The notes below the pieces were generated by a model. The model made no database searches and was not told the DNA's origin. It saw nothing but the letters and a program-made list of their open reading frames with translations. Shown in pieces: positions 1 to 12,418 of a stretch of DNA of 64,000 nucleotides. The DNA comes from Antrodiella citrinella. Its lineage: Eukaryota; Basidiomycota; Agaricomycetes; Polyporales; Steccherinaceae. Position 1 is the stretch's first letter, and every line of letters starts with the position of its first letter. The DNA lies in assembly GCA_004802725.1 (NCBI GenBank), contig SGPM01000105.1:1-64000 (forward strand), given 5' to 3'. The position numbers and the translations under genes were made by a program.

Positions 1-1096
1 TAGAAACAATGTCGTATTGCAGAATGAGGAGGAACACTACACTGGGAAGGAACGCGACGCGTCGACGTGACGCGTCTTGACAGCGAAGGAACGATCACGT
101 GGGGAACACCCACACCCGGTCAGACGAAACTCACCAGACGTTCTACCGTAGTCGGTGCCCTCAGTTCTTTCATTCTCCGACCGGGTAGATCCGTCTGGTA
201 CCGAGACTAATGGAAAGGAAACACGGTTACCATCCACGGCCGGGTCCCGGCGCTGTCAATCGCCGGCCGTCTCCGAAGTGTATCCCCCCGAGTCCTATAC
301 TCAACGCTCGGTTCAGAGGAGTGGAGAATCATGAGAAAAGGCAAAGAAAGAAAAGACCTCAGTCCGTCGCTCGTCTCGCAGTTATATCCCTTCCTCAACG
401 GGGACTCGTCCAGTCGTGCAGCGAACCCTTCCAGTCATCGACGACTGCGGAGGTCGTAGCCTCCCTATGCCCACTCTATCAAACACGCGTAGGTTACACC
501 GGCCACGCACATCAACGCTACCCCCCGCCCCGCAGCGACACGTGCAGACCGCCCTCGGCCTCCATTCAAATTTCAGAATAAACGGCGGTTCTAGTCCACG
601 GACGAACTTTGTTCTTCCCCGTGGACTCCTTCCATTCGTCGACGGGCATCTACCCGCTCCTCATGCCAAGATAAACACCGAACTGCAAAGGGCACAATGC
701 ATACCTGAACGCGACACATCCGTCTGTGCCTTAAGATTATCTCCCGGGAGGCCTCGTCACATGGACGTGGCGGGCGATAAGGTGCAGAGAGCGGTGCTCT
801 GTCCTGTACTAAACAGACAGAGTGACGAACGCAATGACGATCAAAGCATAACCTACGAGCAAAACCAGAAAATCAGTAAACATAGCGTGTGCGTTACCCA
901 CCGGAAGAGCTCCGATATAGCTCCTTCTGCTAACACGAACCCTGCACGACGATACACCGCGTTGGTTTGCGTTACGTCTGTTTCATTGACGCGGACGGTG
1001 CACGAGGGAGTAGTGTGCGGTGATGCAAGCAAAAAACAGTAGGATTAGGCTCCCTTCATACAAGGCGGCGCGAGTCTATTTTGCAGCAGAACCACA
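1..1096. other. Left edge, no supported gene
   Basis: I see no gene that can be supported here. The longest open frame (416-1042, plus) has no domain, no compositional signal and no convincing splice context. The last part is presumably the 3' flank of the epsilon-subunit gene on the minus strand. A gene that starts outside the window could end here. Confidence 0.4.
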
Positions 1097-1460
1097 CTAC
1101 TTGGTCTTCTCCTCAACGGGCTTGTTCAAAAGCACCTGCAACCAATGAAAACTCCGGTCAGTAATGAACGTTCGACAAAGGTGTCAAACCCCAGCGAATG
1201 ACTACGCGGGGTGAAGCGAGACGAAGCGCACCTGTTGACCACCGACGCCGTTCTCCCACTTCTGATACCTCAGGATGGTGAGACCGTGCTTCTCAGCAGC
1301 GACACGGTGCTCCTCCTGCAACGACTGGCGGAGGGCACGGGCAGCGATTTGGGAGTACTTGTTGTACCTGCAACGACATGAAGTCTTTTCAGAGACAGTA
1401 GTGTTTTCGTGTACTCAGAGGAGACACGTACGTGATGGAACCGCGCCAGATAGAGCTCAT
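1097..1460 (-). CDS. ATP15: Mitochondrial F1Fo ATP synthase subunit epsilon
   Basis: Small central-stalk subunit of mitochondrial F1, which sits with gamma and delta in the rotor. Three exons on the minus strand: 1432-1460, 1232-1367 and 1097-1135, giving 67 aa. All three are too short for a simple ORF scan to link. The protein opens MSSIWRGSIT and continues YNKYSQIAARALRQSL, followed by a basic helix and the RYQKWENG motif. This N-terminal W-R, N-K-Y, AAR-R-SL layout is that of fungal and animal epsilon subunits, which are usually about 60-70 aa. Splice sites are GTACGT/GCAG and GTGCGC/GCAG, and the phases close exactly on a TAG. The gene is divergent from the Rab gene, with about 330 bp between the two start codons. 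Identification rests on recalled family motifs. Confidence 0.88.
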
Positions 1461-1789
1461 GATGGACAAGAGAGTGTTGGGTGCGTAGAGAGGTGTTGTG
1501 CGGACGGTGTGCTGGAGAACGAGACGAATTTCCGCAAGTGCCCCGGCCAAATCCGGAAGACGAGCACGTGGTTTCGGCCGCTACGCACAGACGCCCATGG
1601 TCGTTACTACGCCTGCTTTCTGAGGCTTACACTACTAACTCTGCCTTGGACCTCGACGACGACGACACGACCGGATAAAGCACCTTGTTTTCGTTAGAAA
1701 CGCCTATCCTATACATCTTGGTGGCCACAAGTTCTGCTACACCCTACACACTACAATCCTTTGTGGCGCCACCACCCGCGACTCATACA
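1461..1789. promoter_or_regulatory. Shared upstream region of ATP15 and the Rab gene
   Basis: This 329-bp gap separates two start codons that point away from each other, so it must hold both promoters and both 5' leaders. I see no clear TATA box or other named element. The promoter call is inferred from gene arrangement only. Confidence 0.5.
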
Positions 1790-2855
<1,066 letters not shown>

Positions 2856-3364
2856 TCCAAACACACCGCTCACATCACTCGTTCCGCCACGCTTTCTGCC
2901 CTTCATACCCGATTCAGGACGACCCACACATATATCACTGTCAACAAATAAATCCTATCTCTATCTCTCTATTATAGCTATACCCGCAACAACAACGGAC
3001 TCACGACTTTCCTCTTTTCGGTCTCTTCACCTCGCTTCTTTCTGCACCCTACCGTCAAATCTCCCCCGCCCGTGTACAACCATCTGCGCGCAGCAAGACC
3101 CGGGACGCAGATACGGACACAGGCGGGGAGAGTGCGGTTGTACAATCACACAACAGCAAGGTATCACTGGTATTTGGTATACACATATCTACACTGTATT
3201 TTGAACTCTTTTTGGGGGATGTTTGATATGATATGTTTTTGCCCCTTCGTCCCCCGTTCTCGGGTGTCTCCTGCAGGACCGCGTTCGCTTTCCTTGGTTT
3301 GCCAGGATCTTGGATTTTAAGGTTCCGAACTGCACTTACCGTCCCGCCTGACCCTTTGAACCCT

Positions 3365-3720
3365 CTCCTAGGTTCAGAGCAAAGGCGAAGCCATCACTTC
3401 TAGGACCGGGTTTCTTGCAGCGTCTTTGTGTTCCTTTGATGGATCGCTGCGGTCCCGATTTCCAAATTGACCATATCTTCCTCCTCTTGGACCCCCCGTC
3501 CTAGGTTCGTAGAGGCGTGCAGGACCGTGTTTCTGGCATTGCCCTGATGTTCCTTGGTGGCTCGCCACGTCGTCTCTGGTCCACCGTGCATTGCCCCCCT
3601 TCTTCAACACTCCCGAACCTTGTCTTAGGTTCAGCGTGCAGGACCCGCGGTCCTGACATTATCCGCAGGCGCAGGTCCTTGTGACCCCATGTATCCTGGT
3701 TGGCAAGGTGGCTCCCTTCG
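3365..3720 (+). repeat. Degenerate tandem repeat, period about 125-133 bp
   Basis: Three diverged units can be lined up by the recurring text CCTAGGTTC (3368, 3501) or CTTAGGTTCAG (3626). It is followed by GTGCAGGACC(GTG), TTTCTGGCA-like text, and then TTCCTTGGTGGCTCG-like text (about 3427, 3548, 3690). Spacings are about 133 and 125 bp. Related phrases recur near 3930 and 4074, where AGGTTCGGGCGTACCAGGATC resembles the unit start. Divergence is high, so the array is old. No ORF or terminal structure of a transposon is visible. Confidence 0.5.
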
Positions 3721-4382
3721 TTCTCGTCCCCGAGACAAAGGAAACAAACCTGAACTGGTGGTCCGCTGAGGTTGCCAGGTTTTGAACCCCTCCTAGTGCC
3801 TAGTGTGCGTATGATCCCGCTTGGGACGTGATATCGTGTTCTCTGAGACCACCGGTGCAGCAGAAAGTGGTCTCATGTTCGGCGCAGCTTCCAACTCAGG
3901 GTGTACCATTCCGCCTGGGACTTCATCTTCCTCGTATCTTCGTGTCCCTCGTGGCTCTAGGTGGCTCGCCGGGTTCGCGTTGCTGCCGAGTATATCCGTG
4001 CAGCAGCGATCACCGCCATATTCAACGCAGGTGCCGCTCCTGAACGAGCCGTCTCCCTCCCATGAGAGTCAGCTTAGGTTCGGGCGTACCAGGATCGTAT
4101 CCCTACGTCTCCTCGTGTCTCGTTGGTAGCCCAACACACCGCGCTTCTTATCTCCCCATCCCCGAGCTCGCTACCCCCCGCGCATATCAAGCCTACTGCC
4201 CCATCTTGGCTTGGCCTTTCCTTCTCTGTATCTCTGCGTCTCCTCGTTGTGACGCCCCCCCCCCCCCCCGGCCCCCCTCCGAGCCAAGCCTCGGTCATCC
4301 GGGATCTCTTCCGCCCGACCCTAGACTGCCTGGCGGAGTTCTGGTGTCTGTCTGAGGGTTGACTGTTTTCTCTGTTTCTCTG

Positions 4383-4556
4383 TTTCNCNGTNNNNCGTTG
4401 ACCGTTGACCGTTGGACNGTTGGACTGTTGGACTGTTCGTCGTCCTGACTCCTGGGTTCGTGATGAGCGACNGCCAGTGACCACTCCCGACACCCGACAC
4501 CCGNCNNNCGTCTGACAAAGGTCACATTCATGCACGCTCGGGTAACTTACTGTNTC
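4383..4556. other. Ambiguous bases (N) in low-complexity DNA
   Basis: About twenty N are scattered through GTTGACCGTTGAC and GGACTGTTGGACTGTT-like direct repeats. The called bases around them look like a poorly resolved short tandem repeat, not a scaffold gap. Single N also occur at 5976, 7374, 7694 and 7729. Confidence 0.8.
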
Positions 4557-4740
4557 ATGATGTCGCCCCCCAGCCCCCCCCCCCCCTACCGGTGACGATG
4601 AGCCCAGCTTACGGTAGGGTGGCTCCGCTTCAACTCCTCCAGGCCTCTCTCCTCGAAGAAACGAGCAAGACAGACGTCTGAACTTTGGTTGCTAGGGTGT
4701 CTTGCCAGTGTGTTCTGGGTCCTGGACTCTGAGTCCTGGG

Positions 4741-4776
4741 GTTCTGGGTTCTGGGTTCTGGGTTCTGGGTTCTGAG
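4741..4776 (+). repeat. GGGTTCT heptamer microsatellite
   Basis: Five near-perfect copies of the 7-mer TTCTGGG lie in a row. They are preceded by degenerate versions such as GTTCTGGGTCCTGG from about 4721. This is not the TTAGGG telomere unit. Confidence 0.85.
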
Positions 4777-4919
4777 ACGACAGGGGAGTTCCAAGCGTGC
4801 ATGGAATCGGAATGCGAATCCAGGCTCGAGGCTCGGGACGAATGGTCTCGGCGCCCATACTGAGCAACCACTGGCAGAACGGGTGAGAATGAAACGTGAA
4901 ACGTGAAATGTAAGTACAG

Positions 4920-5215
4920 TGTATACATCAGACTCGATCCTGTTCAGTGTTCTCCGGGTTCGGGAATCGGGTGTGCGCGTGCGCGTGGAAGAAGCTTGAA
5001 GGGGACTGACTGGTTAGCGTGTGCCGCGCGATGAGCTCGAGATAGTAGTATGGTATGCCACACGACCAAAAATCGTAACATGTATACCAGAGATCCGAAT
5101 CCTTCCCTTCTCTCCCACTATTCACTATTCACTCTTCTCGGAGTTCGGACAGGCGTGCGTGAGAGAAGCTTATATTACTGTAAGCCACCAACTAGCGTGT
5201 ACACAATGTATAGTA
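4920..5215 (+). repeat. Degenerate direct repeat, two copies
   Basis: Text around 4945-5025 (TTCTCCGGGTTCGG, then CGTGCGCGTGGAAGAAGCTT, then TTAGCGTGTGCC) recurs about 184 bp further on at 5132-5205 (TTCTCGGAGTTCGG, then GCGTGCGTGAGAGAAGCTT, then CTAGCGTGTAC). The two copies keep the same order of landmarks but are clearly diverged. Confidence 0.5.
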
Positions 5216-5848
5216 TAACGTTAACCCAACCAAACTTAAACTTAAAACTAAAACCAAAAAACCAAAAAAACCAAGACAGTGGCGTTCGTACAATACTTTC
5301 AGGCGACTAGGGTGTGACTACTATATACGTACTTCGCGCAGACACGAACAATCAAGAAGGATGAGTGCGATGAGGATGAGGATGTGATGTGAGATGAGAT
5401 GAGCGTGTGACCTTGCAAGATGGGGGACCCAAAAACCAAGAGGAAAAAGAGGAGACGGAAACCAAGAAACGACACCGGGGATGCGTTTTTTACAGTACAA
5501 TACTTGTATGCGTGAATCGGCGGGGAGGTCCAGTCGAGGAGAGGGGGGGTAGCAACAACACCTAAAAAAACCCATTACGGCTCTCATGTCGTACGCAGTC
5601 CACCAAAAAACACCCGTAGTGGGTGGTGGCATTTGAGTTTAGGATGTGCAACGACAACCTGAGAACCGTAGCCTAAGGCCTTCGATCGGTTGCCGTGCGT
5701 GCGGTGATTACGAGGCGCGGGGGGTCCTGCTAGTCGAAACGTAGTGAGGGTCGGTGGAAAGACCGAACAAAAGGAAGTGGAAGGGGGGGACAGAAAGGAC
5801 CCGAAGCTGGATAAGTAGGTGCACAGCCTCGCCCTTGATGCCCTGCAC

Positions 5849-5872
5849 GGATTCGGATTCGGATTCGGATTC
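5849..5872 (+). repeat. GGATTC hexamer array (4 copies)
   Basis: Four perfect tandem copies of GGATTC, in noncoding DNA downstream of the phosphatase gene. Confidence 0.9.
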
Positions 5873-6231
5873 GAAGAATCACCACCCACAGCTTTAAATT
5901 GGGGAGTGGGAAGCGGGAAGCGGGATGTGGGATGGGAAGATGGGGAGGGACATCTTGACAGAAGCAGCCGTAGATNCTCCGGGTCCTATTGGATAGGATG
6001 GGTAGGTGGTGTGTAATAGAGAAGACCCCGTAAAGTAGGAAGATGAGTATAAAGTACAACAGGCCCGTTCGTGGTGGATGTTAACGCCGAGGGAAATTGA
6101 AAGTCGATGAAAAGATGAAAGATGAAGGAAAGGGGGTAATGACAGAGGTGGAATGCGACGAATTTTGAAGAGGCGCGGGTGGAGAGATGTGAGGAAGAGG
6201 ATGTTATGATGAGGATGAAAGATACGGTGAA

Positions 6232-6251
6232 GATGATGATGATGATGATGA
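6232..6251 (+). repeat. GAT trinucleotide run
   Basis: Six tandem GAT units lie about 120 bp beyond the phosphatase stop codon, probably in its 3' flank or UTR. Confidence 0.85.
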
Positions 6252-6368
6252 GGTCGATGCCAACGGATAGTCATATCACAAGGGGAGGTGCACCGATTGA
6301 AACTTCGGGTCAGAGGTGCGAACTCGCGGTGCGTGTGTACACACAGGGCATGCAGAAGCAGAAGCAGA

Positions 6369-7344
6369 TCACCTCGGGTGATTCCAGTTGCTTGACGTAT
6401 GTGACGGATGATGGCCTGTATGCGTATGGGTATGCGGGGGTTGTTGCGCGTAATGCGAAGACGGGGACACGTGAGGATGGGCATGGTGGGACGAGCGTGC
6501 AAGCTGGTGCTGGTGGGCCGACGAGGATGCTCTCAGCGAGTCCGCGTACTCGCCCAGCTGGGTCACGAACCCGGGGTTTGGGTCTGCGTGGCTCCGTTTG
6601 GCTTTGACGTACTGCACGGCCTCGGAGGGGTGCATGCCTGTGGCGACGAGGTATCCTGCGACGACGCTGGAGCTGCGCGAGATGCCCTGCATGCAATGGA
6701 CGAGAACACGGGCGTGCGGGTTGCTGAGAGCCTGGGAGATGAAGGCGGTGGCTTGAGGGAGGTGCGCGGCGAGCTCTGCGAAGGGGTTGTCCTGCAGTGG
6801 CAGCTGGAGGTGCTGGGAGGGTGGCAGAGGCAAGGGGAGCGCGACGAAGCCGGTCATGGCAGACACGACGTGAGTGATGCCGAGCTGGGTGAATGTGGCG
6901 AGAGTCTCTGCGGCGGAGATGTCAGCGAGGAAGAGGCGGGGGACGACCTCTGTGGGCGGGAGCGGGGGCGGGTGGTGTGCAGAGAAGCGGGATGTGCCCG
7001 AGGAGGGGGATGGTGCGTAGTAGGATGTGTCGATGGGGGACGGGAGGGCGGGGCGGGAGTGTTTGGTGTGCATGAGCAAGGGCGGGCGGAGAAGAGAAGG
7101 CTCCTGTTATGGACTGTGAGTTGGAGAGTAGCTGGAGCACAAAAGCACGAACCATAGTGATTTAAGAGGCAAGCCGTACCTTGATAGCCTCGTTTATATC
7201 ACCGGCCACTCCCCCCGCCGTGCCGGCCTGCACCGCTCCCGTTCCTTCACCCTCCCCGACGCGAGGCTGTGTCGCGCCCTCGCTCGCCGCAAATACCTCC
7301 GCCCAGGCTGTGTCGACAGCCACCCTCGACGTGCACCTCATCAT
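6369..7344 (-). CDS. Dual-specificity protein phosphatase
   Basis: Cysteine-based phosphatase of the DUSP (VH1-like) family. It removes phosphate from Tyr and Ser/Thr, often in MAPK-type pathways. Two exons: 7180-7344 and 6369-7103, phase 0, giving 299 aa. The core runs from VVPRLFLADISAAE through the signature VHCMQGISRSSS (Cys192, Arg198) to the helix PGFVTQLGEYADSL. The general-acid Asp probably lies in the LQDNPFAEL stretch. The C-terminal 60 residues are His/Ser/Pro-rich and look disordered. I chose the spliced start because the exon 1 frame runs into a GTACGG donor and an AACAG acceptor in matching phase. An ATG inside exon 2 (7073) would give a shorter protein that keeps the catalytic domain. 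The substrate is unknown. Confidence 0.85.
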
Positions 7345-7732
7345 TTATCTCATTCAGTGCGCATCACATCACCNCCGTACCCGAAAATGCGCCTTTCACA
7401 ATTCCACACCCACAATCTCTGTTACACTCGGCTCTGCAAACAGGAATGGCAATTCACTTTTGAAACACATCGAGGGAGACCACAGAACACAGACAGGAGA
7501 TAAACAATCGAAACCGCAGGCGAAAGAGTGTGGTCGAGCTACAACGAACAGATCGCCCCATGTCAAAACAGTAGAGAAAGATACACGTAAAGCGTGTTAT
7601 GCTAGCAAAACAGGTCGGAGAGGAACAAGATCGGCATACTACCAATCGGGCTTGGGAGCACTTGCAATATAATCAGCTCAGGGTCGGTCGTGCNTGGCAT
7701 GAAACTTGTCGGTCGTGGCGTATGATGCNCAT
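7345..7732. other. Intergenic, no gene seen
   Basis: This gap lies between the eIF4A stop and the start of the phosphatase gene, both on the minus strand. It should hold the eIF4A 3' UTR and the phosphatase promoter. Single N occur at 7374, 7694 and 7729. I see no other feature. Confidence 0.5.
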
Positions 7733-9320
7733 CTAAATGAGATCGCTGTAAGAGGGATCGTCGGCGGTCAGTGCCTAGCAATGACATCAACAGACACCAG
7801 GGGGGACAACACTTACGCAACGTTGAGAGGCATTTCATCAATCTGCGTGTTGTAGAACTCTGTAGGCGTTACAGTTAGCTACACCTGTCGCACACTAGCA
7901 CAACCATGAACAGCACTGACGTTCAATGTCCCGAAGCATGCGCACGTCCTCCGTGGTCACAAAGTTGATAGCCACACCCTTCCGTCCGAAACGTCCTCCA
8001 CGACCGATACGGTGAATGTAGTTCTCCCGGTTCGTAGGCAGGTCGTAGTTGATGACAAGCGACACTTGCTGCACATCAATACCACGCGCAAGCAGATCTG
8101 TCGTGATCAGCACACGAGACGACCCCGACCGGAACTCCTTCATCAGCACCTCGCGCTGCTTCATCTCCATGTCTCCGTGCTACAAATGATGCACCACTGT
8201 TTCAGCGGGTTGTTCTTCACGGCGGAAACTACGGCAATAAATGTAGAGAAAGCACGCACCATCGCAGACACTGTGAACTCCCGAGAGTGCATCTTCTCCG
8301 TGAGCCAGTCGACTTTCCGCCTCGTGTTGCAGAAGATGACGGCCTGCGTGATGGTGACGGTCTCGTACAGATCGCACAGCGTATCCAGCTTCCACTCCTC
8401 CTTCTCCACGGCAATGTAGAACTGCTTGATACCTTCCAGCGTCAACTCGTCACGCTTGACCAGGATGCGGACGGGGTCACGCATGAACTTCTTGGTCACC
8501 TCCAGCACGTCCGCGGGCATCGTAGCCGACAACAGAACGACCTGGGTGTCCTGAGGCAACAGCTGGAAGACCTCGTAGATCTGGTCCTTGAACCCGCGAG
8601 ACAACATCTCATCGGCCTCGTCGAGACAGAAGATCTTGATCGTGTCGGTCCTGAGCGCACGGCGGTTGATCATGTCGTATACACGACCGGGGGTACCAAC
8701 GACGACGTGGACACCCTCCTGGAGCTTAGCCATGTCCTCACGGACGTTCGTCCCACCGACGCAGGCGTGGCACTCGATGTTCATGTAGTCGCCGAGCGCG
8801 ACGACGACCTTCTGGATCTGCTGCGCGAGCTCACGCGTGGGCGCGAGGATCAGGGCCTGCGTGCCCTTCACGGTCTGGTCGACTTTTTGGAGGATGGAGA
8901 TGGAGAAGGTCGCGGTCTTGCCTGTGCCGGACTGGGCTTGGGCGATCACATCGTGGCCCTTGATCACGGGGACGATGGCGCGCTGCTGGATAGCAGACGG
9001 ACGCTCGAAACTGGAGGAGGGTCAGCACTGGAGACGGGAGTCCAGCCTGGTTTTTGCGACTCACCCGTATGCGTAGATACCCCGAAGCAACTCGGGCTTC
9101 AGTTCCATGTTATCGAAGCTGTGCAGCAGCCGGCATCAGTACCGACCCCAACGGTGCATCGACGATGTACGGGGAGCTCACTTGTCGACAACCTGGTCCC
9201 AGTTGGACTCAATCTCGGCCTCCTGGACATCCTGAAGTTGTTCGCTAGGAAGAAACGGATCGTGATGAGTTTTTCGTGATTTGAATGCAGCAGAGAAAAG
9301 ACGACGACGCACGTAGACAT
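7733..9320 (-). CDS. TIF1: ATP-dependent RNA helicase eIF4A
   Basis: DEAD-box helicase of the cap-binding complex eIF4F, which unwinds mRNA 5' leaders for scanning. Seven exons: 9313-9320, 9182-9244, 9065-9118, 8260-9010, 7921-8179, 7817-7859 and 7733-7745, giving 396 aa, the normal length for eIF4A. The frame closes exactly. Motifs: Q motif [12 protein letters not shown] (43-54), Walker A AQSGTGKT (67-74), PTREL (99-103), TPGR (148-151), DEAD (172-175), [19 protein letters not shown], and the C-terminal family signature [17 protein letters not shown]. That ending separates eIF4A from FAL1/eIF4A3. The first coding exon is only 8 nt and the last 13 nt, so simple gene finders tend to miss both ends. 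It is divergent from SF3B2. Confidence 0.97.
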
Positions 9321-9625
9321 GATGGGAAAATTGTTTTGTTTTATGAATCTACAGCCGACAAAGTGGTCGACCGAGGCGTATAAAGCGTATGGAGGGATGC
9401 GGTGGTCGCGATCGATAAATGTGCTGGTGGTCGAGAGCGAGAGACTCGAGAGCAATTTTATTCGAGCTCCTCCATCGCCCATGTCCACCCCAGTCACGTC
9501 TCGTCGGCTCCGTCCGGCGCTTTCAAACTCAGACGCTCAATTCGGCCATGCTTATGTCAGAAACAGGCTCGAGTCCTGCTCATTCCACTCATATCGACCC
9601 TCGGACCAGTTCATCTCTGCCCTCC
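9321..9625. promoter_or_regulatory. Bidirectional promoter region, eIF4A / SF3B2
   Basis: These 305 bp separate the divergent start codons of two highly expressed housekeeping genes. A TATAAA-like string lies near 9379 on the plus strand, but it is far upstream of the SF3B2 start. The promoter call is inferred from the arrangement. The SF3B2 frame stays open upstream into this region, so its start could be earlier than chosen. Confidence 0.5.
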
Positions 9626-11786
9626 ATGTCGACCGCGACGACGACCATGACGAACGGCGTCAACGGCACGTCCACTAAAATCAAGTCCAAGAACCAGCTC
9701 CGGCGATTCAAGGCCAAGCAGAAGAAGGCCGAGAAGGGCGCAACACCCGTGCGTGCATTCACATTCCCTCTTGTACTTCACATTAACCCATCTCCGAGAC
9801 AGGAAACGAACGGTGACGCTGCGAGGCCGGAAAGAGACGACGAGGAGGAGGATGTGCAGGCACGGAATGTCGAGTACGTATCTGAGCAGTTGGATGTCAA
9901 AGACGCTGCCCTCGAAGCATTCTCCGACGTCTTTGCTCGTTTCCAGTTCTCCCCGGAATCATCTTCAGTGCGTCCCCTCTCCCCATCTCTCTCAGCCACC
10001 CAGGCTAACGCAATGGGGTTCTCTCGTGTAGCAGGGCACAGGATCTGACCTGGTCAAGGGCGAAGTCATCTACTCTGACGATGACATGGCCTCGGAAGGC
10101 GACTCGGAGGGCGAGGAGAAGAAACCGCTCTCGAAAAAGAAGGCCCGCAAAATGAACAGACTGACCGTCGCCGAGCTCAAACAGCTCGTCAAGAAGCCCG
10201 AAGTCGTCGAGTGGACGGACGTGACCGCCGCGGACCCGCGTCTGCTGCTGCATCTGAAGAGTTACCGGAATACCGTCCCTATTCCTACCCACTGGAGTGC
10301 TAAACGAGATTACTTGCAGGGAAAGCGGGGGATTGAGAAACCGCCGTTCCAGCTGCCCTCGTACATCGCCGATACCGGTATTGCCACTATGCGGGACGCG
10401 GTCAAGGAAAAGGAGGCCAACATGTCGCTCAAGGCCAAGACGCGCGAACGCGTGCAGCCAAAGATGGGCAAGATGGATATCGACTACCAGAAACTGCATG
10501 ACGCATTTTTCAAGTTCATGACGAAGCCCAACACAACTGGCTTCGGTGAAATGTGAGTCCCAAGTCCTAATTCACGCCTCCTAGACGCGTCAAACTGATG
10601 ATGCATGCGTTTGTCATAGGTACTACGAAGGCAAGGAGTTTGAGACACAGTTGAAGCACAAACGACCTGGTGACCTCTCTCCTGAGCTCGTAGAAGCACT
10701 GTCCATTCCCCCCCTAGCGCCGCCACCATGGCTTATTAGCATGCAACGCTTCGGTCCACCGCCCAGTTACCCGACACTGCGGATACCCGGTCTGAATGCG
10801 CCAATTCCTGAAGGGTATGTCGTCATGTTTCCGTGAATTGTACGGTGGCTCACACGATTTGCAATTTACAGAGCTCAGTGGGGTTTCCATCCTGGAGGCT
10901 GGGGTAAGCCACCGCTTGACGAGTACAACCGTCCGCTGTACGGTGATGTCTTCGGTGTACTACCCAAGAACACCGATTCTAATGTAAGAAGCGCCACTGT
11001 GGGATTGCCTGGGATGCATGCTAATTATCCTCCGTTATAGGTCGGCGAGCCCGTGGATCGGAATACGTGGGGTGAACTGGAGCCAGAAGAAGGTTCGTGT
11101 CTTGCATCTATCCGCCGCAGCTCACATCTGACCCCTCGCCGCAGAAGAATCCGAGTCTGAAGACGAAGAGGAGTCAGAAGAGGAGGAAGCCGCAGAGCTC
11201 GCTCCCGCAGATGGCCTGCAAACGCCTTCTGGAATGGAGACCCCCTCTGGCATGGCGAGCGTTGTGTCTACCATCGCTGGTGGGCTTGAGACCCCTGACT
11301 TCCTCGAGCTGCGCAAGAACTCGGGGAGAGCGCAGTCGGAAGTGTCCGATGCGGGTCCGAGGTCGCTCTACCAGGTCGTGCCGGAGAAACAGACGTCGGT
11401 CAGAGGGCTTATGGGCAGCGAGCGCGGTTATGATGTGTCTGCGGTTACGAGCGGTGGAGCGGCGATCCCTGTCCTAGGTGACGAGCGGGGTACCAAGGTA
11501 CGTTCTCCGCACGTTCCTTGTGTTGGTTCGTGGCAAATGCTGACACGTTTGTTTGTAGCGGAAAGCCAACGGTGTGGACATCTCCATCGACGCCTCCGAG
11601 CTGGAAGGTCTGTCCGAGGATGAGCTGCGTCGGCGATACGACCAGACAGCGCGCGGGAACGCGGGTGTACCGGGTGCCAATGGACGTGAAGATTTCTCGG
11701 ATATGATCGCGAAGGAGATGTCGAAGAAGAAGCAAAAGATGGACCGGGAGAGGGATAACAGGAAGGAGAAGGAGTTCAAGTTCTAG
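9626..11786 (+). CDS. SF3B2: Splicing factor 3B subunit 2 (SAP145/Cus1)
   Basis: Core subunit of the U2 snRNP SF3b complex, which helps dock U2 on the branch site. Eight exons: 9626-9748, 9803-9967, 10035-10552, 10620-10814, 10872-10983, 11041-11092, 11145-11497 and 11559-11786, giving 581 aa with consistent phases. Landmarks: basic N-terminus (KIKSKNQLRRFKAKQKKAEK), then KKKARKMNRLTVAELKQLV, the DUF382 block with WTDVTAADPRLLLHLKSYRN and VPIPTHWSAKRDYLQGKRG, and the Pro-rich PSP block with LISMQRFGPPPSYP, IPGLNAPIPEG and WGFHPGGWGKPP. These are followed by GDVFG, an acidic stretch, and a Lys-rich end. This order is diagnostic of SF3B2. An in-frame Met upstream (within 9419-9626) is possible, but the 9626 start gives the usual basic N-terminus. 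Confidence 0.95.
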
Positions 11787-12418
11787 TCACGCCGTCCATT
11801 CGCTCGCTCCTTGCTGTCTCTCATGGTCTCTTTGCTCATCTGCCCTCATTCCTCACCTCACTCGCTGTTATATTTGCATCCCTGCACTGAATCGGGGCTC
11901 CAGTCTAGCCGACCTACGATGGCGCGATGGCTGGTGCTGCTTCGTTCTCTACCCTGATTCCGATTCATGATCCAGTCTGAGCTGATCTACGACGGCGATG
12001 ATGACTAGCGCCTCCTCTTCTTCTCGATGGTCCCGTATGGTTAGCTGTCCTACGACGGTCTGCGCGAAAGCTAGAGTCCCTTGCTGATTTATCGTGTTGG
12101 TCCCTCCTCATCCCTCCCTGTCTTGTCCGTTGTATGATATGATAAATCCCTAGTTTAGTGTTTTCCTGTTATACTTACAAGCAAATTTTGCTTCGTGATA
12201 TTGTGACCTGCGCAGCGAAGTGGATGGATGGTAGGTTTTTTTTGGTTTGCTTTGAGTGGTACAAAATGCTGATCGGCCGTGAAGCACTTCGTCCTAGATC
12301 CAAGCTTGATGATCCCTCTGCAGGGAAACCTGAACTGCGATGCCGACCGCACGCACGGATGACGTATCGCAGAGATCGTCATGCATTGGTCGTGAAAAAT
12401 ATCATGCAGTGTTGTAGA
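11787..12418. other. Convergent intergenic region, no gene seen
   Basis: SF3B2 (plus) and the first MFS transporter (minus) end facing each other, so this gap should hold both 3' UTRs. No ORF, RNA gene or clear repeat was recognised. Confidence 0.5.

Larger units (their letters stand above)
2856..6368. other. Gene-free, repeat-rich 3.5-kb tract
   Basis: No reading frame here looks coding on either strand. The tract holds a degenerate tandem array (about 3365-3720, with related text to 4100), a C homopolymer near 4256-4269, scattered N, a GGGTTCT heptamer array, a degenerate direct repeat (4920-5210), a GGATTC hexamer array and a GAT run. The right end is presumably the 3' flank of the phosphatase gene. 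Confidence 0.7.

Noticed and set aside
416..1042. 208-codon open frame at the left edge
   Set aside because: No domain, low-complexity composition and no splice context. Length alone is not convincing at this GC content.
4741..4776. Telomere repeat
   Set aside because: The unit is GGGTTCT, not TTAGGG, and it lies inside the sequence.
6408..7157. 249-codon plus-strand frame
   Set aside because: Antisense to the dual-specificity phosphatase, with Gly/Arg/Val-rich composition typical of shadow frames.
8287..9279. 330-codon open frame on the plus strand
   Set aside because: It is antisense to the eIF4A helicase exon and has the Leu/Asp/Arg-rich look of a complementary frame. No homologous domain.
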